A DNA stretch of 64,000 nt. Source: Halegenticoccus soli (GTDB lineage Archaea > Halobacteriota > Halobacteria > Halobacteriales > Haloferacaceae). Where the stretch lies: contig NZ_PEND01000005.1 in the NCBI RefSeq assembly GCF_002844195.1, positions 310,001 to 374,000 of the forward strand, read 5' to 3'. This document shows, in pieces, positions 8,767-18,344 of this stretch. The notes under the pieces were generated by a model. That model had not been told where the DNA came from and did not search any database. It was given only the letters and a program-made list of their open reading frames with translations. Each line of letters opens with the position of its first letter. Position 1 is the first letter of the stretch. Position numbers and translations under genes: made by a program.

Positions 8767-10341
8767 ATGGCCGACACGACGTTTGCCGATCTCGTCGCGG
8801 ACGCGGGGACGGTCTGTGACCTCGCTCGGACGACGCTCGGGCCGTTCGGAGCGACCAAGCTGGTGATCCGGCGGGGCGGGAACGTGACGACGACCGCGTC
8901 GGGCGCCGAACTACTGGACGACCTGGAAGTCACGGACCCGGGCGTGACGCTGCTTCGGACCGGCGCTACGGGGTTCCGCGACCGCCACGGAGACGGGGCG
9001 ACGACCCTGGTGACGTTCGCCGGCGCGCTTCTGGAGGAGGCGGTCGGCCTGGTCGATCAGGGGCTCCACCCGACGGCGGTCGAGCGCGGGTACCGGGAGG
9101 GGCTGTCCGTCGCGCTCGATCGGCTCGACGGGCGGTCGCACCCGCTCTCGCTCGTCGGTCCGGCCGCGGTCGCCCGGACGGCGCTCACCGCGACCCGCAA
9201 TCCGGCCGTGAAGCGGCGGGTCGGCGAGTACGTCGCGGAGGTCGCCGAAGCGGTGGGCGACGCCGGTCCGGCGGGGCCGACGTCCGTGAAGGTGTCCGCC
9301 CGCATCGGCGCGGCGTCGGAGACGGAACTCGTCCAGGGGCTGGTGCTCGATCACGAACCCGTCTCGGAGGCGATGCCGCGGCGCGAGCCCGACGCGGGCG
9401 TGGCGCTGCTCTCCTCGACAGTGGACCTCCCCCGGCTGGGCGGAGCGACCGGGGGACCGAACGCCCGCGTCGTTCTCTCGGCCGACTCGTTCGACGACCG
9501 AGCGGCGATCGGCGAATCCGAGCGGGAGGCGTTCAGAGACCGCCTGCGCGCGGCTGTCGACGCGGGCTGCCGGTTCGTCGCCACCGAGCGGGCGGTCAAC
9601 GACCGCGTGAAGAGCGTCCTGGCGGATCACGGGGTCGTCGCGCTCGAGCGCGTCGAACGGGACGACCTCGGCCGGCTCGCCCGCTCGACCGGCGCGCGCG
9701 TGGTCCCCTCGCTCGGCCATGCGTCGCCCGAGACGCTGGGACGCGCCGACGTGACGGTTCGACGCGAGGCGGGGCGGGACTTCGTCTTCGTCGAATCGGC
9801 CGCCGGAGACCCCGTCTACACGCTGTTCTGCAGGGCGCCGGACCCGCGCTCGGTCTCAGAGTTCGAGGCGTCCGTCGAGAGCGCGATCGCGGCGACGGTG
9901 CGCGCGGCCGAGGACGGGACCGTCGTCCCCGGCGGCGGGGCGATCGACGTCGAGCTCGCGCGAGCGGTTCGCGAGCACGCCCGGTCGGTCGATGGCCGCG
10001 AGCAGCTGGCGGTGGAGGCGTTCGCCGACGCGCTGGAGGTCGTCCCGCGGACCCTGGCGACGAACGCGGGGCTGGACGGCTGGACGGGACTCATCCGGCT
10101 CCGCGTCGCCCACCACGAGGGGCGATCGACGATCGGCATCGACGCGCTCGCCGGCGAAACGGGCGAGACGCTCCGCGACGACCCCATCGTCGAACCCGCA
10201 GGGCTCAAACGCGACGCGCTGAGCGCCGCGACCGACCTCGCGGCGCAGCTTATTCGCATCGACGAACGGCTCCCCGCGACAGACCTCGGACCGAGAGAGC
10301 CCGGACCACCCGAGGACGGCCAGCCGGTCTCCGAAACGTAA
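8767..10341 (+). CDS. Divergent TCP-1/thermosome-like chaperonin, hydrolysis-site residues lost
   Basis: A 524-residue group II chaperonin homologue. Family features include TTLGPFGATKLV, GDGATTLVTFAG (Asp76 kept), VVPGGGAIDVELARAV and GREQLAVEAFADALEVVPRT. However, the aspartate of the usual NDGATIL motif is Ser45 (TTTASGAELL), and the aspartate aligned with GroEL Asp398 is Ser372 (ASVESAIAATVRA). Both normally support ATP hydrolysis. It may therefore be a regulatory or structural subunit, or have a different role. It converges on a second chaperonin-like gene with a 53-nt gap. The canonical thermosome genes are presumably elsewhere in the genome (inference). Confidence 0.9.
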   Translation: MADTTFADLVADAGTVCDLARTTLGPFGATKLVIRRGGNVTTTASGAELLDDLEVTDPGVTLLRTGATGFRDRHGDGATTLVTFAGALLEEAVGLVDQGLHPTAVERGYREGLSVALDRLDGRSHPLSLVGPAAVARTALTATRNPAVKRRVGEYVAEVAEAVGDAGPAGPTSVKVSARIGAASETELVQGLVLDHEPVSEAMPRREPDAGVALLSSTVDLPRLGGATGGPNARVVLSADSFDDRAAIGESEREAFRDRLRAAVDAGCRFVATERAVNDRVKSVLADHGVVALERVERDDLGRLARSTGARVVPSLGHASPETLGRADVTVRREAGRDFVFVESAAGDPVYTLFCRAPDPRSVSEFEASVESAIAATVRAAEDGTVVPGGGAIDVELARAVREHARSVDGREQLAVEAFADALEVVPRTLATNAGLDGWTGLIRLRVAHHEGRSTIGIDALAGETGETLRDDPIVEPAGLKRDALSAATDLAAQLIRIDERLPATDLGPREPGPPEDGQPVSET

Positions 10342-10394
10342 GCGAAGCGACGTAGACGACGCCGTAGAGCGAAAAAGACGACGGCGGTCGGGAG

Positions 10395-12119
10395 TCAGTC
10401 GTGTTCGGTCCGCGGCGAGAAAGCCCCGAGGTCGACGCCCGGATACACCACGGCGTCGATCGTCAGCAGCCGTTCGGCCGCCGCGACGGCCGTCTCAACG
10501 GCCTGCGAGAAGATCCGCCGCGGCTCGACGATGCCCGCCGCCCACGCGTCGACCGGCTCGCCCGTCTCGGCGTCGAAGCCGATCGGCGCGGGGGAGGTGC
10601 CTGCGCCGTCGTGCGCCGTCCGGAGGTCGGCGAGCGAGTCGAGCGGATCGGAGCCGGCGTTGCGCGCGAGGGCGCTCGGCACCGCCTCCAGCGCGTCGGC
10701 GAACGCCTCGACCGCCAGTTGCTCGCGCCCGGCGACCGACGGGGCGAAGTGTCTGACGTCCCGCGCGACCGCGAGCGCGGGCGCGCCCGCTCCCGGCAGC
10801 ACCTGTTCGTCCATGGCGGCAACGGCCGCCACTTCGAGGGCGTCCGAAACCAGCCGCTCGCGCTTCCGCAACCCGGTGGCGGTGCCGGCGTCGACGACGA
10901 TCGTGAACACGCCGCCGCGGCAATCCTCGAAGTACGCCCACTTCTCGTCGCCGACGCGCCGCTCGCGGACCCGGCCGGCCCGCCCGAGTTTCGACGGCGC
11001 GAGGTCGTCCACGTGCGCGACGACCTGCGCCCCCGTCGCCCGCGCCACCCGGTAGATGTCCGACTTCGGGTAGTGAACGCGGTCGACGACGGCGACGCCG
11101 CGGGCGGAGAGCGCGCTCCGAACGGGGCCGTTGAGCTCGGCCTGGGCGACCAGCACGTCCACGCCGAGGTCGGCGAGACGGTCGGCCACGGCCTCGATCG
11201 CCGCGTCTCGGCCGGAGGCGTACTCCGCCACCGCCGAGGCCGACCGCAGTTCGACGCCCGAGTCCCGCTTTCCGCCGAGGCTCGTCGCGGTCTCCTCCAC
11301 GTCGATACCGCGTTCGAGCACCGCGACGGTCGCGTCCGCCACCGGTCGAGGGACGGCCGGCGTCCAGTCGAACTCGAGGCTGTTCGCCCGGCTCGCCTCG
11401 TGCTGTCCCGGTCGACGGCGGACGATCTGCCCCCGGTACACGCGGTGCGGTTCGCCCCGGGCCGTTCGGACCGACACGTAGTCGGTGTCGAGCCAGCCGT
11501 CGTCGCTCGCGTCGCGGAGGCCGCGGACGGCATCGGCGACCACGCGTGCGTATGCGCGACGCAGCGACGGGTCGAGGTCGGCAGTCATCGACGTCGCGGC
11601 GACGCGTCGCAGCGCGTCTCGGTCGTCGGACTCCAGAGGACGGGCGAGCGCGTCGAGAACGCGACCGGCGCGGTCAGACGCCATCGCGTACCCGACGACG
11701 ACGCTGCCGGGGTGGACGCCGCGTTCGACGAGCGCGGCGCCGCGTTCGACGAGTTCGCTCGCCAGGATGACGGCCGTCGTCCCTCCGTCGTGGAGCCCCC
11801 GCTGTATCGAGTCGACGCTGTCGACGAACAGCGCCGCCACGGGGTGGTTGAACCCGTCGCCGCGCTCGATGGCGTCGATGAGCTCGCCCGCGTCGGCCGT
11901 CACGACCGTCTCCGGTTCGTCCTGGTGGTCGTAGGTGTCGACGAGTTTCTCCATCCCCCGCGGGCCGAGCGTCGACTCGACCAGCGACCGAACCCCCCTC
12001 GTCGCGCCGACTACGTACGTGCGGGCGGCCTCGTCGCGGATGAGCCATTCCCCGTCGCCGAGCGAGGCACCGTCATCGTCACCGACTGTCATGGTGTCCA
12101 GGTGCGGACGCTCGATCAT
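10395..12119 (-). CDS. Divergent TCP-1/thermosome-like chaperonin
   Basis: A 574-residue chaperonin homologue: STLGPRGMEKLVDT, VVTADAGELI (Asp76), HDGGTTAVILASELVERG (Asp111), LVSDALEVAA (Asp426, aligned with GroEL Asp398), QVLPGAGAPALAVARDV and GREQLAVEAFADALEAVPS. The three catalytic or Mg-binding aspartates are kept, unlike in its convergent neighbour, although the usual GDGTTT reads HDGGTT and the GGG reads GAG. I start at the ATG at 12119 (MIERPHLDTM); the 51 residues upstream in frame are Arg/Ser-rich and unconserved, and Met at 12092 is an alternative. It may form mixed rings with the neighbour (inference). Confidence 0.9.
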   Translation of the reverse strand: MIERPHLDTMTVGDDDGASLGDGEWLIRDEAARTYVVGATRGVRSLVESTLGPRGMEKLVDTYDHQDEPETVVTADAGELIDAIERGDGFNHPVAALFVDSVDSIQRGLHDGGTTAVILASELVERGAALVERGVHPGSVVVGYAMASDRAGRVLDALARPLESDDRDALRRVAATSMTADLDPSLRRAYARVVADAVRGLRDASDDGWLDTDYVSVRTARGEPHRVYRGQIVRRRPGQHEASRANSLEFDWTPAVPRPVADATVAVLERGIDVEETATSLGGKRDSGVELRSASAVAEYASGRDAAIEAVADRLADLGVDVLVAQAELNGPVRSALSARGVAVVDRVHYPKSDIYRVARATGAQVVAHVDDLAPSKLGRAGRVRERRVGDEKWAYFEDCRGGVFTIVVDAGTATGLRKRERLVSDALEVAAVAAMDEQVLPGAGAPALAVARDVRHFAPSVAGREQLAVEAFADALEAVPSALARNAGSDPLDSLADLRTAHDGAGTSPAPIGFDAETGEPVDAWAAGIVEPRRIFSQAVETAVAAAERLLTIDAVVYPGVDLGAFSPRTEHD

Positions 12120-12976
12120 AAACTTACCCCGCCGCCGTCCGCGCGACCGGCCTTCCTCCGCGAACGGGGAGGGACGCGCGAGAGAGACCGTGTCGTTCCG
12201 TTCGTGACCGAGAGAATCCCGTTTCTCGATGATGGACGGTCTTTTTCGAGAGTCGAACCAATCCAGAAACACTCGATACGGGCGCTGTGACGGCCATCAT
12301 ACCCCATCTGAGACGAAAGGTGAGAGATGGACAACGGACGTGCGAAACGCCGGAGTTACGTCATTAGGCCTGTAACGCACGTATCGCAGGAATTAGTATC
12401 TCTCACGGTACTGTGCGACGATACTGAACAGATGTTTCGTGCGCTCTGTAAACTGAGCCGCCGGGCAGACCGGCGGTCTGACCGGAAACGGGGCGTCCGC
12501 TCCCTCGACGGTGGGGAGACGATCGGCTGGTCGACGGTCGCGTCGCGACCTGTGACGGTGATTTCAATTACATCGGTACGCTTGTAATCGGCGCGTCGGT
12601 GATAAGTCCAGTGCGGATCGAAGCGAAGAGGGAGAAACCGGTGAGACGGGGAAACGATCTCGCGTTACTCATCTTCATCGGGCGGTTTCACGCCGTATTC
12701 GACGTCATCGAGCGACCGAATCCGCGTGAGAGACGCGATTTCGGCGACGCCTACGCGTCGTTCACTATCGCCGAACGCCTGTTTCGCGTTTGTTTCTCGG
12801 ACGAACGTGACGGTTCGAGGGGTGCACACGGAACGTGTATCGACGATCTCGGCTGAAAGACTCGGATACGGAGGGAAAAACGCCGTTTTCCGGACAGGAT
12901 CACAGAAGCCCGCCGATCGAACGGCCGGTTCGGCGTTCTCTATCGAAAGACGCGCGCATGGGACACAGAGCTGTGA
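12120..12976. other. Intergenic region without a supported gene
   Basis: About 860 nt. Two plus-strand open frames (12327-12587 and 12599-12856) show no recognisable domain, no good promoter spacing and composition typical of shadow frames. I see no repeat or RNA gene here. Confidence 0.5.
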
Positions 12977-13738
12977 TCACTGCTCGAAGCGGAGAGCAAT
13001 CACGTCCGCGGCGTTTTCGAGAAGGGAGGGGAGATCCCGTTCGAAACGCTCTCCTCGCATCCGGTTCGCCGGCCCCGAGACGCTGATCGCGGCTTCGACG
13101 CCGCCGTCGCCGTCACGGATCGGCGCGGCGACGCACCGGAGCCCGCGTCTCCGCTCCTCGCGGTCGAAGGCCACCCCGCGCTCGCGGATCCGTTCGAGAT
13201 CACCCCGGAGGGCGCGCCTGTCGACGATCGTTTGTTCCGTCACGGCGGGGAGTCCATGCTGATCGAGGATTCGCCGAACTCGGTCGGCCGGAAGGTGGGC
13301 GAGAATCGCCTTGCCGACGGCGGTGCTGTGGAGGTACACTCGCTGGCCGATGTGGGCGTCGACGGTCACGCCGCGCTCGCCGACCTCGCGGTGGATGAAG
13401 ATCCCGCGTCCGGCCTCCTCGACGAGCAGGTTCACGAGCTCGCCGGTCCGTTCCGCGAGTCGACGCATCTCCGGTTTCGCGGCCTCGTAGACGGCCTGTC
13501 GGTTCCGCGCGACTTCGCCCAGTTCGAGGAACCCGAGCCCGACGTGGTACTCGGTTTCCTCCTTCGTGACGTACCCCATCTCCCGCAGCGTCGACAGGTA
13601 GTTGTGAACGCTACTCTTCGCCAGTCCCACGCTGTCGGCCACCTCCGTCACGCTGGCGCCGTTGTCACGCACGAGCACCTCGACGATGCTGAACGTCGTA
13701 CGCGTCGCCTTGATTGGGTTCTTGGTCACGTCCGTCAT
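12977..13738 (-). CDS. IclR-family transcriptional regulator
   Basis: A 253-residue regulator with an N-terminal winged helix (VTEVADSVGLAKSSVHNYL, residues ~33-51) and a C-terminal IclR effector-binding domain (HSTAVGKAILAHLP, RGLRCVAAPIRDGDGGVEAA, ISVSGPANRM). The start is the ATG at 13738 (MTDVTKNPIKATRT); longer frames upstream are unconserved. It is divergent from the enolase-superfamily operon at 13909 and most likely controls it in response to a sugar acid or its breakdown product. Confidence 0.93.
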   Translation of the reverse strand: MTDVTKNPIKATRTTFSIVEVLVRDNGASVTEVADSVGLAKSSVHNYLSTLREMGYVTKEETEYHVGLGFLELGEVARNRQAVYEAAKPEMRRLAERTGELVNLLVEEAGRGIFIHREVGERGVTVDAHIGQRVYLHSTAVGKAILAHLPADRVRRILDQHGLPAVTEQTIVDRRALRGDLERIRERGVAFDREERRRGLRCVAAPIRDGDGGVEAAISVSGPANRMRGERFERDLPSLLENAADVIALRFEQ

Positions 13739-13877
13739 GAAATTCCATGATGTTACTGAATACAAAAAAATATTGGCCCGTGTCCGCAGTCCAATCCGTC
13801 GAAAAGTAGAACCTCGGCATCGCCGCACGGAAGATGTTTTCCGCGAGATGAGTTCGAATACTCTATCAGTCGGCACG

Positions 13878-13886
13878 ATTTATTAC
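13878..13886 (+). promoter_or_regulatory. TATA box of the enolase-superfamily operon
   Basis: ATTTATTAC lies about 27 nt upstream of the ATG at 13909, predicting a leaderless transcript. The space shared with the divergent IclR gene is where its operator would be expected, but no clear palindrome was seen. Confidence 0.5.
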
Positions 13887-13908
13887 CGTGGGTCGTATTG
13901 CCCACGTC

Positions 13909-15084
13909 ATGGCGCCGAAGATAACGCGCATCGAGAGCACCGAATTCCGCTATCCGCTCGAAGACGTCGGCACCGACGAGAACGGATTCAATCTGATCTA
14001 CTCACCGGGGGAGACGACCGAGCGCAAGTTGTTCGCGCTGCAGATCCACACTGACGAGGGGATTTCGGGAGAGTACGTCGGGGGGAATTCGCCCGCCGCC
14101 GCCCAGATCAACACGTTCGCGAACTACCTCGTCGGCAAAAACCCCTTAGAGCGTGAGCGCCACTGGAGCGAGATCAAGCGCGCGCTCCGCAAGTACGATC
14201 GGATGGGCATGGGCCCGATCGACATCGCGCTGTGGGACTTCGCGGGTAAATACTACGACGCGCCCATCCACGAGCTACTGGGAACCTACCGCACCCGGCT
14301 TCCTGCCTATGCCTCGACGTACCACGGCGATGAAAACGGTGGCCTCGATTCGCCCGCGGCGTACGCCGACTTCGCCGAGCAGTGTCTCGAAATGGGCTAC
14401 CCCGGTTTCAAGATTCACGGCTGGGGCGGCGGGGACGCGGCGCGCGACGTCGACCGCGAGATCGAGACCGTGCACGCGGTGGGCGAGCGGGTGGGCGAGG
14501 AGATGGACCTGATGCTCGATCCGGCGTGCGAACTCGAGACGTTCGGCGACGCGCTGAAGGTCGGGCGCGCGTGCGACGAGGAGGGCTTCTTCTGGTACGA
14601 GGATCCCTTCAGAGACGGCGGGATCTCCCAGCACGCCCACCGTAAACTCCGCGAGCTCCTCGACACCCCCATCCTCCAGTCTGAGCACGTCCGCGGACTC
14701 GAACCGCACTCGGATTTCATTACGGCTGACGCCACCGACTTCGTGCGGGCAGATCCAGAATATGACGCGGGGATCACGGGGGCGATGAAGATCGCCCGCG
14801 TCGCGGAAGGGTTCGGCCTCGACGTGGAATTCCACGCGCCCGGCCCCGCCCAGCGCCACTGCATCGCCGCGGCGCGCAACGCCAACTACTACGAACTCGC
14901 ACTGGTCCATCCGAAGTGTCAGAACACGATGCCGCCGGTGTACCGCGACGGGTACTCGGACATGCTCGACGCGATCGACGCCGACGGTACCGTTCCCGTC
15001 CCCGAGGGGCCCGGATTGGGCGTCGAGTACGACTGGGAGTACATCAAGGACAATCAGACGGGCAGCGTCCACGTCTACGAGTAG
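13909..15084 (+). CDS. Enolase-superfamily sugar-acid dehydratase (mandelate racemase type)
   Basis: A 391-residue mandelate racemase/muconate lactonizing enzyme homologue. The N-terminal capping domain is followed by the barrel with GFKIHGWG (catalytic-strand Lys), DLMLDPACE (metal Asp), FWYEDPF (metal Glu), LQSEHV (metal Glu) and VEFHAPGPAQ (His general base region). KIH replaces the usual KxK, which points to a subgroup with a single barrel-strand lysine. It likely dehydrates an aldonate or aldarate. The start ATG at 13909 is preferred over the GTG at 13888, which lies on the promoter. First gene of a three-gene operon. Confidence 0.88.
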   Translation: MAPKITRIESTEFRYPLEDVGTDENGFNLIYSPGETTERKLFALQIHTDEGISGEYVGGNSPAAAQINTFANYLVGKNPLERERHWSEIKRALRKYDRMGMGPIDIALWDFAGKYYDAPIHELLGTYRTRLPAYASTYHGDENGGLDSPAAYADFAEQCLEMGYPGFKIHGWGGGDAARDVDREIETVHAVGERVGEEMDLMLDPACELETFGDALKVGRACDEEGFFWYEDPFRDGGISQHAHRKLRELLDTPILQSEHVRGLEPHSDFITADATDFVRADPEYDAGITGAMKIARVAEGFGLDVEFHAPGPAQRHCIAAARNANYYELALVHPKCQNTMPPVYRDGYSDMLDAIDADGTVPVPEGPGLGVEYDWEYIKDNQTGSVHVYE

Positions 15085-15087
15085 CCC

Positions 15088-16185
15088 ATGACCTACAGAG
15101 CGGGGATCATCGGCGCCGGCGGCATCGCCGGCATGGGCATCCTGGGGATGCACGACGAGGAAGACATCGGGCGGAAGAAAGTCACGGCGAGCCACGCCGG
15201 CGGCTACGACGCGACCGACGGGATCGAACTCGTCGCCGTCGCCGACGTCGACGCGGACAAGCTCGACCGGTTCAGCGAGGCGTGGGAGATCCCGCCGGAG
15301 CGGCGGTACGTCGGCCACGAGGCGATGCTGGAGGCCGAGGATCTCGACGTGATTTCAGTGTGCACTCCCTCGTACCTCCACCACCGCCACGTCGTGGACG
15401 CGGCGCGATCGCAGGCGGATCCGGCGGTCGTCTGGTGCGAAAAGCCGATCGCGTCGAGCGTCTCCGACGCGAACGAGATGGTGGCGGTCTGCGAGGAGAC
15501 GGGCACGGAGCTCGTCGTCAACCACTCGTTCCGCTTCACCGACAAGCTGCGGCGGTTGCGCGAGTTGATACAGGAGGGGGGCCTTCTGGGCGACGTCCGC
15601 TCCGTGAGCACGCAGTTCAGGATGGAACTGCTCCGCAACTCCACGCACCTCCTCGACACGCTCGTCTACCTGCTCGACACGCGCGCGGAGCGGGTCGCAG
15701 GCCACATCACCGGCGAGAACGAGGCGGTCGAGTCGCTCGGGGCCGGTCGGGCGGTCGACGACGCCGGCGGCGGCGGGTTCGTGGTGATGGAGGACGGCAC
15801 CTTCGCGACGGTCGACTGCACGATCCCCCGCGCGATCTCCTCGATGAACATGCAGTTCATCGGGACCGAGGGGAAGCTCTACATGAACAACGACGACGGC
15901 GAGTGGCGCTACTGGCGGCTCGAAGGCGGCGAGCACGTCGAGGCGGCGCTCCCGGGGATCAAGGGCGCGTGGACTTGGGACGACGACTACCGGCGGGCGT
16001 TTCCGAACGCCGCGCGGCGAATCGAAGCGATGCTCGACGGCGAAACCGAGAACCCATCGACCGGCGAGGAGGCGACCCGATCGCTCGAAATCATCGTCGG
16101 CCTGTACCTCTCCGACTACACGGGCGGACAGGTCTCGATCCCGCTCGAACGGCCGCTTCGGGACGTCGAAATAACCTCCTGGTGA
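15088..16185 (+). CDS. Gfo/Idh/MocA-family oxidoreductase
   Basis: A 365-residue NAD(P)-dependent dehydrogenase with an N-terminal Rossmann fold (GIIGAGGIAGMG), the family's catalytic EKP motif (WCEKPIA) and a C-terminal substrate domain with a histidine in NSTHLLDTLVYLLDT. It starts 3 nt after the first dehydratase gene and ends 3 nt before the second, so it belongs to the same transcript. It may oxidise or reduce the sugar or sugar acid handled by the flanking dehydratases. The exact substrate is unknown. Confidence 0.88.
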   Translation: MTYRAGIIGAGGIAGMGILGMHDEEDIGRKKVTASHAGGYDATDGIELVAVADVDADKLDRFSEAWEIPPERRYVGHEAMLEAEDLDVISVCTPSYLHHRHVVDAARSQADPAVVWCEKPIASSVSDANEMVAVCEETGTELVVNHSFRFTDKLRRLRELIQEGGLLGDVRSVSTQFRMELLRNSTHLLDTLVYLLDTRAERVAGHITGENEAVESLGAGRAVDDAGGGGFVVMEDGTFATVDCTIPRAISSMNMQFIGTEGKLYMNNDDGEWRYWRLEGGEHVEAALPGIKGAWTWDDDYRRAFPNAARRIEAMLDGETENPSTGEEATRSLEIIVGLYLSDYTGGQVSIPLERPLRDVEITSW

Positions 16186-16188
16186 CCC

Positions 16189-17325
16189 ATGGGAGTCACG
16201 ATCGACCGCGTCGGCGCCGTGCCGCTCGAAGCGCCGCTCTCGGAGCCGTTCGGCTACGCGCAGGAGTGGGTGACCGAGCGGTCCGCGCTGCTCGTCCGGA
16301 TCGAGGCGAGCGACGGCACCGTCGGCTGGGGTGAATGCTGGGGGCCGATCGCCGGAACCCGCGGAACCGTCGAACGACTGCTCGGCCCGGAGATCGAGGG
16401 GGAGGACCCGCTCGACGTCGAGCGCCTCTCGGAGACGCTGTACGACGTCGGCCGCGCGGCCTACCAGTCGGTCGTGCCGCTGCCCGCGCTCAGCGGGATC
16501 GACGTCGCGCTGTGGGACCTCACCGGGAAACTGCTCGACGTACCCGTTTCGACGCTCCTCGGGGGCGCGCGTCGGTCTGCCGTCCGCGCGTACGCGACCG
16601 GCCACTACTTCAAGCACGGGTGCGACCTCGACGAGCAGTACGAGCGGATCGCGGCCGAAGCGATCGAGAACGCGGCCGCCCTGGATGCGGTGAAGCTCAA
16701 GACCGGCCTCGACTTGATCGGGTACGGTCCGCGGGAGGACGTCGAGCTCGTCCGGCGCGTCCGGGAGGCCGTCGGCGACGAGGCGACGCTTCTGGTCGAC
16801 GCCAACTACGCCTACGACGCGCCGACCGCCCGGGAGGTGGGACGCGCGCTGGAATCGCTCGACGTCCACTGGTTCGAAGAGCCGGTCCCCCCGGAGGACC
16901 TCGACGGGTACGCGCACCTCCGCGAGGCGCTCGACGTCAGAGTCGCAGGCGGGGAGTGCCACGCCCCCTACGAGTTCGACCGGCTGTTCGAACGGGGCTG
17001 TCTCGACGTCGCCCAGCCCGACGTGTGCAACGTCGGCGGGTTGACTGCCGCGCGCCGGGTCGCGACGACCGCGAGCGCGCACGGCGTGCCCGTCGTTCCG
17101 CACGTCTGGGGAACGCCCGTCGCCATCGCCGCCAGCCTCCACCTGATCAGCACGCTCCCGGGCCACCCGTGGCTGGAGTTCGACCGATCGGCCAACCCGC
17201 TCCGGGAGGCCGTCGCCGCCGACCCCCTCACGGCCGACGACGACGGCCGAGTCCCCGTCCCGGAAGGCCCGGGCCTCGGGATCGAACTGGACGAGGAGGC
17301 GATCGCGCGGTACCGCGTCGAGTAG
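16189..17325 (+). CDS. Enolase-superfamily dehydratase/racemase (second copy)
   Basis: A 378-residue mandelate racemase-type enzyme. The KxK strand is VKLKTG, metal ligands appear in LLVDANYAY, WFEEPV and VAGGECHA, and the His region is VVPHVWGTP. Unlike the first copy it keeps a canonical KxK, so the two enzymes probably act on different stereoisomers. It is the last gene of the operon starting at 13909 and converges on pdxA2 with a 17-nt gap. Confidence 0.88.
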   Translation: MGVTIDRVGAVPLEAPLSEPFGYAQEWVTERSALLVRIEASDGTVGWGECWGPIAGTRGTVERLLGPEIEGEDPLDVERLSETLYDVGRAAYQSVVPLPALSGIDVALWDLTGKLLDVPVSTLLGGARRSAVRAYATGHYFKHGCDLDEQYERIAAEAIENAAALDAVKLKTGLDLIGYGPREDVELVRRVREAVGDEATLLVDANYAYDAPTAREVGRALESLDVHWFEEPVPPEDLDGYAHLREALDVRVAGGECHAPYEFDRLFERGCLDVAQPDVCNVGGLTAARRVATTASAHGVPVVPHVWGTPVAIAASLHLISTLPGHPWLEFDRSANPLREAVAADPLTADDDGRVPVPEGPGLGIELDEEAIARYRVE

Positions 17326-17342
17326 GGACCGGCCGGGCGAAC

Positions 17343-18344
17343 CTAGTCGGCCCGCGCCACCTCGGCGGCGACCCGGACGGCGTCGACCATGCTCGCTGCC
17401 GAGGCGACCCCCTCGCCGGCGATGTCGAACGCGGTGCCGTGGTCGACGCTCGTCCGGACGATCGGCAGCCCGATCGTCATGTTGACGCCGCTCACGCCGG
17501 CTCCGCCGTCGAACCCGAGCATCTTGATGGGAATGTGTCCCTGATCGTGGTACATCGAGACGACGCAGTCGGCCGCGCCCTGCGCCGCCTGGACGTAGAC
17601 GGTGTCGGGCGAGTCCGGTCCCCGAGCGTCGATACCCTCCTCCCGCGCGCGCTCGACCGCCGGGGCGATCTCGTCGTCGTCCTCGTCGCCCAGCAGGCCG
17701 CCGTCGCCCGCGTGGGGATTGAGCCCGGCGACGGCGATCGTCGGCTCGTCGACGCCCAGGTCGCGGAGGGCCTCGTCGGTGACGCGGATCGTGTCGAGGA
17801 CGCGCTCCTCGGTCACGAGGTCGCACGCCTCCCGGAGGGGGACGTGCGTGCTCACGTGCGTGACGCGCAGGTCGTCCTCGATGAGCATCATCGAGTAGTT
17901 CTCGGTGCCGGTGTGGGCCGCCAGCATTCCGGTGTGGCCGGCGTACTCGCTGCCGGCGAGCCGCGTCGCCTGCTTGTTGATCGGCGCGGTGGCGATGGCG
18001 TCGATCTCACCCGCTTGGGCGAGCCGGATCGCCCGCTCGACGTACGCGAGGCTCGCGCGCCCGTACTCCTCGCGGAGCTCGCCGTACGCGACCTCCGAGA
18101 CGTTGTCCAGATCGAGGACCGAGAGCGCCCCCGGATCGTCCGTTGCCTCCGAGACCGCGGAGATCGGCCGGACTTCGAGGTCGCTCCCGCAGACGTCGAC
18201 CGCCCCGCGCATCGCGTCCGCGTCCCCGACGACGACGAGGCGGGCGTGCTCGCGCGCCTCCGGGTACGCCTTGGCGATCACTTCAGCGCCGATGCCGGCC
18301 GGGTCGCCCATTGTGATCCCGACGAGGGGCTTATCGAGGGTCAT
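17343..18344 (-). CDS. pdxA2: 4-phospho-threonate/erythronate dehydrogenase (PdxA2 type)
   Basis: A 333-residue PdxA-family enzyme (GITMGDPAGIGAEV, STAPINK-like ATAPINKQATRL, HTGMLAAHTG, HVPLREACDL, NPHAGDGGLLG, MYHDQGHIPIK). The three histidine clusters bind the divalent metal. Because it overlaps a DUF1537 kinase gene rather than a B6 gene, it is best read as PdxA2, which oxidises and decarboxylates 4-phospho-D-threonate or D-erythronate to dihydroxyacetone phosphate. The ATG at 18344 lies inside the end of the kinase gene (14-nt overlap), implying translational coupling; a GTG one codon upstream is an alternative. Confidence 0.9.
   Translation of the reverse strand: MTLDKPLVGITMGDPAGIGAEVIAKAYPEAREHARLVVVGDADAMRGAVDVCGSDLEVRPISAVSEATDDPGALSVLDLDNVSEVAYGELREEYGRASLAYVERAIRLAQAGEIDAIATAPINKQATRLAGSEYAGHTGMLAAHTGTENYSMMLIEDDLRVTHVSTHVPLREACDLVTEERVLDTIRVTDEALRDLGVDEPTIAVAGLNPHAGDGGLLGDEDDDEIAPAVERAREEGIDARGPDSPDTVYVQAAQGAADCVVSMYHDQGHIPIKMLGFDGGAGVSGVNMTIGLPIVRTSVDHGTAFDIAGEGVASAASMVDAVRVAAEVARAD

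Noticed and set aside
10401-12290. A 629-codon plus-strand frame opposite the second chaperonin gene
   Set aside because: Antisense shadow. The minus-strand frame has clear chaperonin motifs, the plus-strand frame none.
12327-12856. Two small plus-strand ORFs before the IclR gene
   Set aside because: No conserved motif, no suitable promoter spacing and Arg-rich composition typical of chance frames.
15355-17826. An 823-codon minus-strand frame
   Set aside because: It covers the opposite strand of the Gfo/Idh and enolase-superfamily genes and is low-complexity Arg/Val/Asp sequence.
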